64,000 nucleotides of DNA from NCBI GenBank assembly GCA_963837775.1, contig CAWIOX010000035.1:186001-250000 (forward strand), written 5' to 3'. Positions 36,501 to 45,575 of this stretch are shown one piece after another. Origin of the DNA: CAWIOX01 sp963837775 (lineage in GTDB: Bacteria > Pseudomonadota > Gammaproteobacteria > Burkholderiales > Burkholderiaceae_D). Every line of letters begins with the position of its first letter. Within the stretch, counting starts at the first letter, position 1. The notes under the pieces are model-generated. The model searched no databases and was not told the origin of the DNA. It was given only the letters and a program-made list of their open reading frames with translations. The translations under genes and the position numbers were made by a program.

Positions 36501-37523
36501 TCAGCCATGCTCGGGGTAGCGCGCCACCGTCTGCTCGATGGCGCCGAAAATGCTCTTGCCCTGCGCATCGAACATTTCGATCCGCACGCTGTCGCCGAAC
36601 TTGAGGAAGTCGGTCTGCGGCGCACCGCTCTCGATGGTTTCATACATCCGCACTTCGGCCAGGCAGCAGTAGCCGACGCCGCCGTTGTCGATGCTGGAGC
36701 CAAACAGGCTGCCCTGCTTGTTGGACACGGTGCCGGAGCCGATGATGGAGCCGGCTTCGACCTCGCGGGTCTTGGTCACGTGCGCCACCAGTTGGCCGAA
36801 GTCAAAGGTCATGTCAACCCCGGCATTGGGCTTGCCGAACGGCTTGCGGTTCAGATGCACCACCAGCGGCAGATGGACTTTGGCGTCCCGCCAGGCGTCG
36901 CCCAGCTCGTCCGGCGTGACCGCCACCGGGGAAAAGGCGCTGGCCGCCTTGGACTGGAAGAAGCCGAAGCCTTTGGCCAGCTCGCCCGGAATCAGGTTGC
37001 GCAGCGACACGTCATTGACCAGCATCACCAGACGGATCGCCTGCGCGCATTCGGCCTGGCTGGCGCCCATCGGCAGATCGCCGGTAATCACCGCCACCTC
37101 GGCTTCCAGATCGATGCCCCAGTCTTCGGACAGCGCATGGATCGGGTCGCGCGGGCCGATGAAAGAATCCGAGCCGCCCTGATACATCAGCGGGTCGGTC
37201 CAGAACGAAGGCGGCAGCTCGGCGCCGCGCGCACGGCGCACCAGTTCCACATGATTCACGTAGGCCGAACCGTCGGCCCACTGGTAGGCGCGCGGCAGGG
37301 GCGAATGGCACAGCTGCTGGTCAAACGCTTGGGCGCTGCCGGCAGAACCGCTATTCAGCGCCGCATAGACTTCGGCCAGTTGCGGCGCAATGCGGTCCCA
37401 GTCGTCCAGCGCGGCTTGCAGGCTGCGCGCGATCTCGGGTACGGTCTGGCACAGGCTCAGGTCGCGGCTGACAACGACCAGCGTGCCGTCGCGGCCGCCG
37501 GTTTTCAGGGTGGCTAGTTTCAT
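36501..37523 (-). CDS. Fumarylacetoacetate hydrolase family protein
   Basis: This 340-residue FAH-fold enzyme hydrolyses or decarboxylates 2,4-dioxo acids. The metal site segments are visible as EAEVAVITGDLPMG and GKPNAG with GSGTVSNKQGS near residue 270. With maiA 30 bp downstream it probably cleaves the fumaryl product of aromatic ring-cleavage (fumarylacetoacetate or fumarylpyruvate). AAAGGAA precedes the ATG. Length is intermediate between short bacterial FAH proteins and eukaryotic fumarylacetoacetase. Confidence 0.88.
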   Translation of the reverse strand: MKLATLKTGGRDGTLVVVSRDLSLCQTVPEIARSLQAALDDWDRIAPQLAEVYAALNSGSAGSAQAFDQQLCHSPLPRAYQWADGSAYVNHVELVRRARGAELPPSFWTDPLMYQGGSDSFIGPRDPIHALSEDWGIDLEAEVAVITGDLPMGASQAECAQAIRLVMLVNDVSLRNLIPGELAKGFGFFQSKAASAFSPVAVTPDELGDAWRDAKVHLPLVVHLNRKPFGKPNAGVDMTFDFGQLVAHVTKTREVEAGSIIGSGTVSNKQGSLFGSSIDNGGVGYCCLAEVRMYETIESGAPQTDFLKFGDSVRIEMFDAQGKSIFGAIEQTVARYPEHG

Positions 37524-37541
37524 TGATTTATTCCTTTTGCT

Positions 37542-38085
37542 TCACTCTTTTGCCGAATAGCTGCCGTCATGCATCCAGGCCGCGTGCTTCGGTGCCTTCT
37601 TGGTGATGGCCCATTCATTGATCATCGTCCCACTTCACGTCATCGAGCTTTTGCATCATCTCCGGGGTGCCGGTATTGACCGCGAGTTCCAGCCGGTGGC
37701 CGCTGGGGTCGAAGAAATAGATCGATTTGAAGATCGTATGGTCGGTCGGCCCGATCACTTCGATGCCGTCGGCCTCCAGGCGCTGCTTGGTTTCCAGCAT
37801 TTCTTCGATCGACCCGACTTCCATCGCCAGATGCTGGGTCCAGGCCGGCGTATTGCGGTCGCGATCCATCGGCGCCTGCTTCGGCAGTTCGAAAAAGGCC
37901 AGCACATTGCCGCCGCCGGCGTCCAGGAACACGTGCATGTAGGGATCCGGCTCGCCGGTCGACGGCACCTGATCCTCGGCAATCGCCAGCACGAAATCCA
38001 TGTTCAGATACTTGCCGTACCACTCGACCGTCTGTTTTGCATCGATGCAGCGATAAGCCACGTGGTGAATTTTCTTGATCTTCAT
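37542..38085 (-). CDS. VOC family protein, C-terminal +1 frameshift
   Basis: The product is a single vicinal-oxygen-chelate (glyoxalase/dioxygenase fold) domain: HHVAYRCIDAKQTVEWY with the metal His, HVFLDAGGGNVLAFFEL, QHLAMEV and the metal Glu in SGHRLELAVN. The start is the ATG at 38085 with GGAG upstream. Uninterrupted, it ends at 37615 after KWDDDQ. One base fewer near 37625-37632 continues into INEWAITKKAPKHAAWMHDG and a stop at 37542, ending 18 bp before fah. I believe this longer tail is the family norm. It heads the aromatic operon and may be a ring-cleavage dioxygenase or accessory enzyme. Confidence 0.8.
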
Positions 38086-38219
38086 CTGTATCTCCAATGA
38101 TGGTGTTGTTGAGTTCTGGCTGTTTGAGCACGCGGAACATGTTCAAGTAGCGCTACTGATCACAACTTCTTGAGTACATTAAAGTCGAAATTAATCTATC
38201 ATTCAAACGGTATTTTCGA

Positions 38220-39161
38220 ATGAATTTATTAGATCAGCTTATGAATGTAACCCTACGACAATTGCGCGCCTTTATTGCCCTGGCCAGAACCGGCAGCTTT
38301 ACCCACGCGGCAGAGTCCATGCATGTGACCCAATCGGCATTGAGCGGATTGATCAAGGAACTGGAGCTGGGCTTGGGGGTGCGGATAGTCGATCGCAGCA
38401 CGCGCAAGATGCAGTTGTCCGAGGTCGGGCGCGAGTTTTATCCGCTGGTCGAAAAGATCGTGCAGGATCTGGATGGGGTGCTGGGCGACATCAGCGATCT
38501 GAAGGCGCTCAAGAAAGGCGTGGTGCGCATCGCCGCACCGCAGTTGATGGCCTGCACCCTGCTGCCCGAGGTGATCGCAGCCTACAAGATCGAATATCCG
38601 GAGGTGCAGATACGCCTGACCGATTGCGTGGTCGAAAGTGTTCAGTCACGCGTGCTGAGCGGCGAGGTTGATTTCGGGATCGGCCCCGAACGCGATTTGA
38701 CACCGGAAATCACCGCCAGAACCCTGTTTGAAATGCCTTTCGTGCTGGTGTTCCCGAAAAATCACCCTCTGGAAAACCAACAGCGGATCAGCTGGGCGGA
38801 CGCGGTGCGCTTCCCGTTCATCGCCTTGCAGGGGCAATTTACCGAGAGGCTGACGCTCGATCTGCATGCGTCGTTCCGCGACCTGACCCTGAACCCGAGC
38901 AATGAAGTCGCGTTCATGACCACCGCGCTGAGCATGGTCAGCGCCAACCTGGGCGTCACCGCTTGCCTGCCCTATGCCGGATCGCTGGTGAAGCTCTACC
39001 AACTGCAAATGCGCTTGCTGCATGACCCCGAACTGACGCGCAAGTTTCTGGTTTTCACCAGAAATGGCAGATCGCTGTCGCCTGCCGCGCAAAGCTTCAT
39101 TGCGTTCCTGTTCGAGTTTGTTGAAAAACATGAATGGAACGCCACGGTTTCGCAGACTTGA
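38220..39161 (+). CDS. LysR-type regulator of the divergent aromatic operon
   Basis: The 313-residue product has the LysR HTH (TLRQLRAFIALARTGSFTHA, VTQSALSGLIKELE) and an effector domain from about residue 95. A second Met seven codons in (MNVTLRQL) is an alternative start. It is divergent from the VOC-fah-maiA operon across 134 bp, the classical arrangement for a LysR activator responding to the pathway's substrate. The inducer is not deducible. Confidence 0.92.
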   Translation: MNLLDQLMNVTLRQLRAFIALARTGSFTHAAESMHVTQSALSGLIKELELGLGVRIVDRSTRKMQLSEVGREFYPLVEKIVQDLDGVLGDISDLKALKKGVVRIAAPQLMACTLLPEVIAAYKIEYPEVQIRLTDCVVESVQSRVLSGEVDFGIGPERDLTPEITARTLFEMPFVLVFPKNHPLENQQRISWADAVRFPFIALQGQFTERLTLDLHASFRDLTLNPSNEVAFMTTALSMVSANLGVTACLPYAGSLVKLYQLQMRLLHDPELTRKFLVFTRNGRSLSPAAQSFIAFLFEFVEKHEWNATVSQT

Positions 39162-39262
39162 AACTTGATCCAGTTCGCCAACGCTTCCGCATGTTGAGAT
39201 AAGGAAACAGTCCCTGTCAAACAATGCATTCTCGAATAGAATCCAACTTAGGAGCCGTGAAG

Positions 39263-39395
39263 AAATAGGTGTTACGTTTGGGCGGTTCTGACGGGATGCG
39301 ATGCAAGGCGTGAGGAGGAGTCATAGCGAGCTATGGCGACGACGAGCAACGCAGCAGCGCGCCTGTCAGAGCCGATCCAAATGTGACAGTTATTT
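39263..39395. repeat. 133-bp palindromic MITE-like element upstream of moxR
   Basis: The 324-bp gap between the LysR gene and moxR is mainly this element. Its ends are inverted repeats of about 35 bp: AAATAGGTGTTACGTTTGGG at the left and AAATAACTGTCACATTTGGA as the complement of the right, continuing through CGG(T/C)TCTGAC. The centre has CATAGC-GA-GCTATG with GAGGAGGAGT on one side and ACGACGAGCAACGCAGC on the other. I recall similar G/C-rich palindromes as dispersed repeats in betaproteobacterial genomes. It encodes nothing. It ends just before the moxR leader. Confidence 0.65.
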
Positions 39396-39485
39396 TTGAA
39401 CGACTCCTTAACGCAGCAGCTGATGCTCCAGCCTGCCGCCAGACGATCCCCGTTCGCCTTGCCCACCATCCGGTACCGAATAAAC

Positions 39486-40406
39486 ATGTTCTCAAAACTT
39501 CATGCAGTTGCGCGCCAGGTCAGCCAAGTCATCGTCGGCAAGGACCTGCAGATACGCCAGGCGCTGACCTGCCTGCTGGCAGGCGGTCATTTGCTGATCG
39601 AGGATGTGCCCGGCGTCGGCAAGACCACGCTGGCGCATGCGCTGGCCATTGCGCTGGGACTGAAGTTCAACCGACTGCAGTTCACCAGCGACCTGCTGCC
39701 GGCCGACGTGATCGGGATCTCGATTTTCGATCGCGACAAGAATACCTTCGTATTTCATCCCGGCCCGGTGTTTGCGCAATTGCTGCTGGCCGACGAAATC
39801 AACCGTTCCACGCCGAAGACCCAGTCGGCACTGCTGGAGGCAATGGAAGAACGGCAAGTCACCGCCGACGGCATCACGCGCGACCTGCCGGCACCGTTCT
39901 TCGTGATTGCGACCCAAAACCCGATGCACCAGATCGGCACCTTCCCGCTGCCGGAATCCCAGCTCGACCGCTTCCTGATGCGGCTCTCGTTGGGTTATCC
40001 GGATGCCGCTGCCGAACGGGCGCTGCTGATGGGCGAAGACCGGCGCAGCATGCTGAAATCGATGCGCATGGTGATGCAGCCGGCTGAACTGATAGACGCC
40101 CAGCAGGCGCTGAAACAGATCCACGTGTCGCCGGCGCTGATCGACTATGTGCAGGGACTGGCGCAGGCGTCGCGCCAGAACGGGCTGTTTGCCGAGGGCA
40201 TGAGTCCGCGTGCAGCGATCGCACTGTTGCAGGCAGCGCGTGCCTGGGCCGCGCTGGAGGGGCGCAACCATGCGCTGCCGGAAGATGTGCAGGCAGTCCT
40301 GGTCGCGGTCACCGCGCACCGCCTGCGACCGCTGAAGTCCGGCGGCAGCAGCGCATCGGCCAGCAGCGAACTGGTGCGCCAATTGATGCTGTCGGTTGCC
40401 GTTTAA
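39486..40406 (+). CDS. MoxR-family AAA+ ATPase
   Basis: The product from ATG 39486 has 306 residues, typical of MoxR. Walker A is GVGKT (43-47), Walker B LLLADEINR and the sensor region IATQNPMHQIGTFPLPE. The frame is open 90 bp further to the edge of the palindromic repeat, but that extension has no family similarity. MoxR ATPases are chaperone-like factors and are usually encoded with DUF58 and transglutaminase genes, as here. The substrate is unknown. Confidence 0.92.
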   Translation: MFSKLHAVARQVSQVIVGKDLQIRQALTCLLAGGHLLIEDVPGVGKTTLAHALAIALGLKFNRLQFTSDLLPADVIGISIFDRDKNTFVFHPGPVFAQLLLADEINRSTPKTQSALLEAMEERQVTADGITRDLPAPFFVIATQNPMHQIGTFPLPESQLDRFLMRLSLGYPDAAAERALLMGEDRRSMLKSMRMVMQPAELIDAQQALKQIHVSPALIDYVQGLAQASRQNGLFAEGMSPRAAIALLQAARAWAALEGRNHALPEDVQAVLVAVTAHRLRPLKSGGSSASASSELVRQLMLSVAV

Positions 40407-40426
40407 GCACCATTCAGCCGCCGCCG

Positions 40427-41419
40427 ATGCTTTCCATCTTCCAAAGCCGCCTGCGCCGCCCATTCAACAAATGGCTGTTCCGGCTGCGCGACGCCGAACC
40501 GGGAGAGGTGTTCCTGAATCAGCGCCGCGTCTTCATCGTGCCGACCCGGCCCGGACTGGCATTCGGCCTGATGCTGGTGCTGCTGTTCATCGGCGCAGTG
40601 AATTACAACCTGAGCCTGGGCTTCGTGCTGACCTTCCTGATCGCTGCCTGCGCGGTGGTCGACATGCATCTGACCTTTCGCAATCTGGCCCATCTGCATC
40701 TGGCTGCCGGGCGTGTGCCAGCGGTATTCGCCGGCGAGGATGCGTGTTTCGAGCTGCACCTGATCAACCGCCGCAAGCATGATCGCTATGCGATCTGGCT
40801 CGATTTCGTACAAACCATGCCGCCTGCCAGCCCGCAGCCGACCGATGTGGCCGCCCTTGCGACCCAGAGCGTGACGCTGAGCACGCCGACCCGGGAGCGC
40901 GGCTGGATGCCGGCGCCGCGCATCCGGCTCCAGACCCGTTTCCCGCTCGGGCTGCTGCGTGCCTGGAGCTACTGGCAGCCGGACGTGAAAGCACTGGTGT
41001 ATCCAGCGCCTGAAGACAATGCGCCGCCACTGCCAATGGCCGGCGAGGCCCGAGTCGATGGCCTGGGCAATGCAGGCGACGATGATTTTGCCGGTATCCG
41101 CCCCTATCAGGCCGGCGACTCGATCAAGCGCCTGGCCTGGCGACAAATTGCAAGAATGAGCGACACCTATGACGGCCCGCTGGTTTCCAAGCACTTCGAA
41201 GGCGGCGCCGCCAGCCAGCTGCACATCGATTATGCATGCCTGTCGCGCGCGCTGGATACCGAACGCAAGCTGTCGCGCATGACGCGCTGGGTGATCGAGG
41301 CCGAAGCGTGCGGCCTGCCTTATGCATTCAGCCTCGGCGAGTTCACGCTGGGACAGGCCTGCGGCCCCGCACATCAGGCCGCCTGCCTGCATGCATTGGC
41401 GCTGTACGAAGGAGAGTGA
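40427..41419 (+). CDS. DUF58 domain-containing membrane protein
   Basis: The 330-residue product has an N-terminal basic region, two hydrophobic helices (FGLMLVLLFIGAVNYNLSLG and a following segment), and the DUF58 region near residue 220 (DDFAGIRPYQAGDSIKRLAW). DUF58 proteins are von Willebrand-like partners of MoxR ATPases with unknown biochemical role. The stop overlaps the next start by one base, so the moxR-DUF58-tgpA genes form a coupled operon. Confidence 0.9.
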   Translation: MLSIFQSRLRRPFNKWLFRLRDAEPGEVFLNQRRVFIVPTRPGLAFGLMLVLLFIGAVNYNLSLGFVLTFLIAACAVVDMHLTFRNLAHLHLAAGRVPAVFAGEDACFELHLINRRKHDRYAIWLDFVQTMPPASPQPTDVAALATQSVTLSTPTRERGWMPAPRIRLQTRFPLGLLRAWSYWQPDVKALVYPAPEDNAPPLPMAGEARVDGLGNAGDDDFAGIRPYQAGDSIKRLAWRQIARMSDTYDGPLVSKHFEGGAASQLHIDYACLSRALDTERKLSRMTRWVIEAEACGLPYAFSLGEFTLGQACGPAHQAACLHALALYEGE

Positions 41420-43396
41420 TGACGCACTTACCTGTTGCGACCTCGCTCAGCGCGCGCCTGCAACAACTGGCGCACGGCATGGCGCGCGACAAGGCCGATA
41501 CGCTGCTGCTGATGCTGGCCTGCACGCTGGTATTGCTACCGCAAATAGCGCATCTGCCGGCATGGGCCTCGCTGGCAGTGTTCGGCCTCTTGCTGTGGCG
41601 CGGCTGGATTACCTTGCGTGGCAAGCGCATGCCGCCGCGCTGGCTATTGTTGCCGGTTGCTCTGCTATGCATGGCTGGCGTGTATGCCAGCCACAAGACT
41701 TTTCTCGGCCGCGATGCCGGCGTCACGATGCTGGTGCTGCTGCTGGCGCTGAAGTTGCTGGAAATGCGCGCCAGACGCGACTTGTTCGTGGTGCTGTTGC
41801 TGAGCTTCTTTCTGATGCTCACCAATTTCTTCTATTCGCAAAGCATAGGCACCGCCCTGATGATGGTGGCGGCCGTCATCACGCTGCTGAGCGCGCAATT
41901 GTCGTTCCAGTACACCGGCGTGGTGCCGCCGCTCGGAAAACGCTTGCGGCTGGGAGTCTCGATTTTCGCGCTGGCAGTGCCGCTGATGCTGATGCTGTTC
42001 CTGCTTTTTCCGCGCATCCAGGGACCGTTATGGGGCTTGCCGGGGGACGCCAATGCCGGGCGCAGCGGCCTGTCCGACAGCATGTCTCCCGGCAACATAT
42101 CCAGCCTGGCACTGTCGGACAGCATCGCATTTCGCGTCAAATTCATCGACCCGGCACCACCGCAAGCAGCGCTGTACTGGCGCGGCATCGTCCTCGGCGA
42201 TTACGACGGCCGCACCTGGAGCCGGCTGCAGCCGCGCGTGCGCCATGCGCAAGCGTTGACCCTGACACCGCACGGCAAGCCGGTACGCTATCAAGTCACT
42301 CTGGAGCCGCATGGGCAACGCTGGCTGTTCGCGCTGGAAGTGCCACAAGCCATTCCGCAACTGCCGGACAACCCGGCCCGCATCACCGGCGACCTGCAAC
42401 TGCTGGCAGCGCAGCCGATCAATCAGCGGGTGCGCTACGATGCCACATCCTATGTCGACGGCAAGCTGCAAGCGAACGAATCGGCACTGACTTTGCAGGA
42501 CTGGCTGCAACTGCCGCCGGGATTCAATCCGCAGACCCTGGAATGGGCGGCGCAATTACGCCGTCAGTCCGATGACGATGCGGTGCTGGCCAACTCGGTG
42601 CTGCAATTTTTCCGCACGCAGCCATTCAGCTACACGCTGGAGCCGCCCTTGCTCGGCACACATGCGGTCGATGATTTCCTGTTCTCGACCCGCGCCGGAT
42701 TTTGCGAACATTACGCGAGCGCATTCGTGGTGCTGATGCGCGCAATGGACATTCCGGCACGGGTCGTGACCGGCTACCAGGGTGGCGAGATCAACCCGGT
42801 GGACGGCTTCATGAGCGTGCGCCAGTCGGATGCCCATGCGTGGGCCGAGATCTGGCTCAAAGGGCGCGGCTGGACCCGCGTCGACCCCACCGCCGCAGTC
42901 GCACCGGAGCGCATCGAAAAGAATTTGTCGGGCAGCATCGCACGCCGCGGACTGAGCGGCCTGTTGGCAGCCAGCATCGGAAAAACCGCGTGGCTAGGCA
43001 CGCTGCGTGTCAACTGGGATGCGCTGAGCAATTCATGGAACCAATGGGTGCTGAATTACAACCTGGCGCAACAAAAGAATTTTCTGGCATCGCTCGGCTT
43101 TGAGCACGCCGACTGGCGCACGCTGACGGCGCTGATGTTGGGCGCCGGCGCCTTGTTGACGGCACTGATGACAGTGCCGCTGCTGCGGGGGCAGCGGCCG
43201 AAAATCGCGCCGATCGATGCGTTATACTTGGCTTTATGCCAAAGCATGGCGCGCCGCGGTCATCCGCGTGCGATCCATGAAGGGCCGCGCGCATACGGCG
43301 CGCGCCTGGCCAAGGAGCTGGCGGCAGAGCGCTATGTTCCGGTGGCCCGTTTCCTGGCGTTATACGAACAGGCGCGCTATGGCAAAAACGATGTAA
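41419..43396 (+). CDS. tgpA: TgpA-type transglutaminase-like membrane protein (stop lost by probable +1 indel)
   Basis: The ATG at 41419 overlaps the DUF58 stop. Five to six N-terminal membrane helices are followed by a periplasmic transglutaminase-like domain with Cys in TRAGFCEHYASAF, His in SDAHAWAEIW and Asp in RVDPTAAV. Another helix (LMLGAGALLTALMTVPLL) and a cytosolic DUF4129-like tail come next. As given, the frame runs on without a stop into mltB (to 44556). One A fewer in the A5 run at 43384-43388 gives TAA at 43394-43396 and a 658-residue protein, the normal TgpA length. I therefore treat it as separate. Confidence 0.8.
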
Positions 43397-43443
43397 AGTC
43401 ACGCGCTGCAATGGTCATCCAAACTCAAATCACAGCTCGCTCA

Positions 43444-44556
43444 ATGCCGATGAAAATCCGATTCAAATCCCTGCCACTCGCACCTTGCTCCGCACTGACG
43501 CTGGCCCTGCTGCTGGCGAGCACTGCGCACCTGCCGGCACAGGCCGCCAAAGCGGTAAAAATGCAAAAAGTCGTGGGTGAGCCGCAGAATCTCGGCGAAT
43601 TCGCCAATTTCGGACAATGGACGGAGGTGGCGGCATTCATCGAGCAAATGGTCGCCAAGCACGGCTTTGATAAGGCTGAGCTGGAAGCCACGCTGGCCAA
43701 GGTACATTACGTCGAATCCGCGATCCAGTACATCAAGCCGGCCCCCAACGGACGGCCCAAAAACTGGCAGGCTTACCGTGCCCGTTTCGTCGAACCGGTG
43801 CGCATCAACGCCGGCGTCCAGTTCTGGAATACCTATGCCGATGCACTGGAACGCGCAGAGGCGCAATACGGGGTGCCGGCCGAGATCATCGTCGGCATCA
43901 TCGGCGTAGAGACGATCTACGGCCGCAATACCGGCAACTTCCGCGTGCTGGATGCGATCACCACCCTTGCCTTCGATTACCCCAATACGCCGACCCGTCA
44001 GGCACGCATGGAATTCTTCCGGGGCGAACTGGAAAACACCCTGCTGTACGCGCGCGAATCAGGCATCGATCCGTTCTCGCTGCTCGGCTCTTACGCCGGC
44101 GCAATCGGTTTGCCGCAGTTCATGCCGGGCAGCATCCGTACTTACGCGGTCGATTTCGATGGCGACGGCAAGATCGATTTGCGCAATTCCCCCATCGATG
44201 CAATAGGCAGTGTCGCTAACTATCTGGCCCAACACGGCTGGCAACGCGGGGCGCCGATCGCCTTCAAGGCGAGCTTGTCTGACCCCAACACGGGTAACTG
44301 GGAGTCCTTCATCGGCCAGGGGCTGGAAGCAAAATTCAAGTTAGCCGACTTGCAAGCTGCCGGCGTAATACCGGAAGTGGAACTGCCGGCCGACATGCCG
44401 CTGGGCCTGGTGGATCTGCAGAATGGTTCGGAAGCAACGGAATACTGGCTGGGCACCGGCAATTTCTACGCAATTACGCAATATAACCGCAGTTTTTTCT
44501 ATGCGATGTCGGTGATTGATCTGGGCCGGGCGGTCAGGAACGCACACAGTCTTTGA
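43444..44556 (+). CDS. mltB: Membrane-bound lytic murein transglycosylase B
   Basis: MltB cleaves the glycan backbone of peptidoglycan. The chosen start gives a signal peptide (basic MKIRFKSL, hydrophobic core, LPAQAAK) with no lipobox Cys, so this is a soluble or loosely attached form. The catalytic Glu lies in IIGVETIYGRNTG, with the SLT-like segments GIDPFSLLGSYAGAIGLPQF and FDGDGKIDLRNSP following. About 370 residues is the family length. No ribosome site is obvious. In the given sequence it is fused in frame to the preceding tgpA ORF. Confidence 0.88.
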   Translation: MPMKIRFKSLPLAPCSALTLALLLASTAHLPAQAAKAVKMQKVVGEPQNLGEFANFGQWTEVAAFIEQMVAKHGFDKAELEATLAKVHYVESAIQYIKPAPNGRPKNWQAYRARFVEPVRINAGVQFWNTYADALERAEAQYGVPAEIIVGIIGVETIYGRNTGNFRVLDAITTLAFDYPNTPTRQARMEFFRGELENTLLYARESGIDPFSLLGSYAGAIGLPQFMPGSIRTYAVDFDGDGKIDLRNSPIDAIGSVANYLAQHGWQRGAPIAFKASLSDPNTGNWESFIGQGLEAKFKLADLQAAGVIPEVELPADMPLGLVDLQNGSEATEYWLGTGNFYAITQYNRSFFYAMSVIDLGRAVRNAHSL

Positions 44557-44606
44557 CTCATCCGATCCTGTATGAGCATTAATAATGCGGCTTAGCAGGC
44601 CACAGC

Positions 44607-44676
44607 ATACTCACCGCAGTATTTTACAAGAGCCAATGAATACGTGCGGGTATGCCCACAAACTGCCACATACCCC
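44607..44676 (+). repeat. 70-bp dispersed intergenic element, copy F
   Basis: This copy begins 51 bp after mltB. It reads ATACTCACCGCAGTAT (a perfect ATACT/AGTAT dyad), then TTTTACAAGAGCCAATGAA, TGCGGG and ATACCCC. It is one to two bases shorter than the other copies, with the same 42-nt core. Confidence 0.74.
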
Positions 44677-44819
44677 TCGATAATTGAAGAAATCCTGGAC
44701 GGCAGCGGCAAACTGATCAAGCCGCGCCTCAGTGCTCCAGCGCCGCCACATCATTCTCAAGACCATCTTGTTTTCAATCCAAGGCAGAAAGTACGGCCAT
44801 AGCCGGTTAACGAACAAAC

Positions 44820-45219
44820 GGCGAAATGATGAATCGATACAATATTACATACAGCCTTGATAATTATCAAACTGACATCAACACAGTAGATCAAAATAAA
44901 AAAAGAAATTATTGCATTACATTATTGAAACTTTTCGGTAAAAACATGCTCATACACAAATGTTTCATTATGCATATGTTTATAAAAAGGTTTACCATCA
45001 CCTGCTTTTAAAAATAATGACTTTGATTAACATATAAAATAGTTTCTTTTTAGCATTTTGATACTATATTGTTATTATTCTAAGAGTATTTTTTACCACA
45101 GCAGTTGTTACACAAGCCGGGCCCCAATTGAAATAACAATAATTAGCAATCGGGTTTTAAAAAGATTCCATATTGCAAAATATTACGAAGCAAAACTTAC
45201 AATATAGGACATCAAGATC
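44820..45219. other. A/T-rich non-coding stretch before the HTH gene
   Basis: After copy F the gap (44557-45219 in all) continues with about 140 bp of ordinary composition without a recognisable gene, then roughly 400 bp that are strikingly A/T-rich. Runs such as AAAATAAAAAAAGAAATTAT stand out against the G/C-rich surroundings. A 61-codon ORF at 44826 has no ribosome site and a random-looking product. The stretch may be a curved, silenced promoter region or recently acquired DNA. Confidence 0.4.
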
Positions 45220-45546
45220 ATGACCACTCAGACAGGCAACAAAATGAACGATACACTACTCACCGAACAGTTTGATTACGATCCAAACAGGCTGTTGGAC
45301 ACTCTGATCGAGAAACTGCGCCTGAAAAACGATGCAGCATTATCGCGGGCACTGGAAGTAGCGCCACCTGTGATCAGCAAGATACGGCATCGCCGCTTGC
45401 CAGTAGGCGCATCCTTGCTGATACGTATGCATGAAGTCAGCGAACTGAGCATCCGCGACCTGCGTGAATTGATGGGCGACCGTCGCACCAAGTTCAGGAT
45501 CAGTGACAAGCAGTTCAAGCCAAAGGAAGCAGGTGCAGCAGCCTAA
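45220..45546 (+). CDS. Small HTH (Cro/CI-like) protein
   Basis: The 108-residue product (or 100 from an internal Met at 45244) has a compact helical region that looks like a lambda-repressor-type HTH: LIEKLRLKNDAALSRALEVA, then PPVISKIRHRRLPVGASLLI as recognition-helix region. The tail (FRISDKQFKPKEAG) is basic. It reads like a one-domain DNA-binding protein seen in several Burkholderiales. It lies alone, preceded by an A/T-rich leader and convergent with cysM. Target unknown. Confidence 0.7.
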   Translation: MTTQTGNKMNDTLLTEQFDYDPNRLLDTLIEKLRLKNDAALSRALEVAPPVISKIRHRRLPVGASLLIRMHEVSELSIRDLRELMGDRRTKFRISDKQFKPKEAGAAA

Positions 45547-45575
45547 GCTGCCGTACTGCACCCGGTGTTTTTCCG

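Noticed and set aside
44611..44817. Reverse ORF (NRLWPYFLPWIENKM) considered as a transposase fragment
   Set aside because: No transposase motif is recognisable and part of it lies inside repeat copy F.
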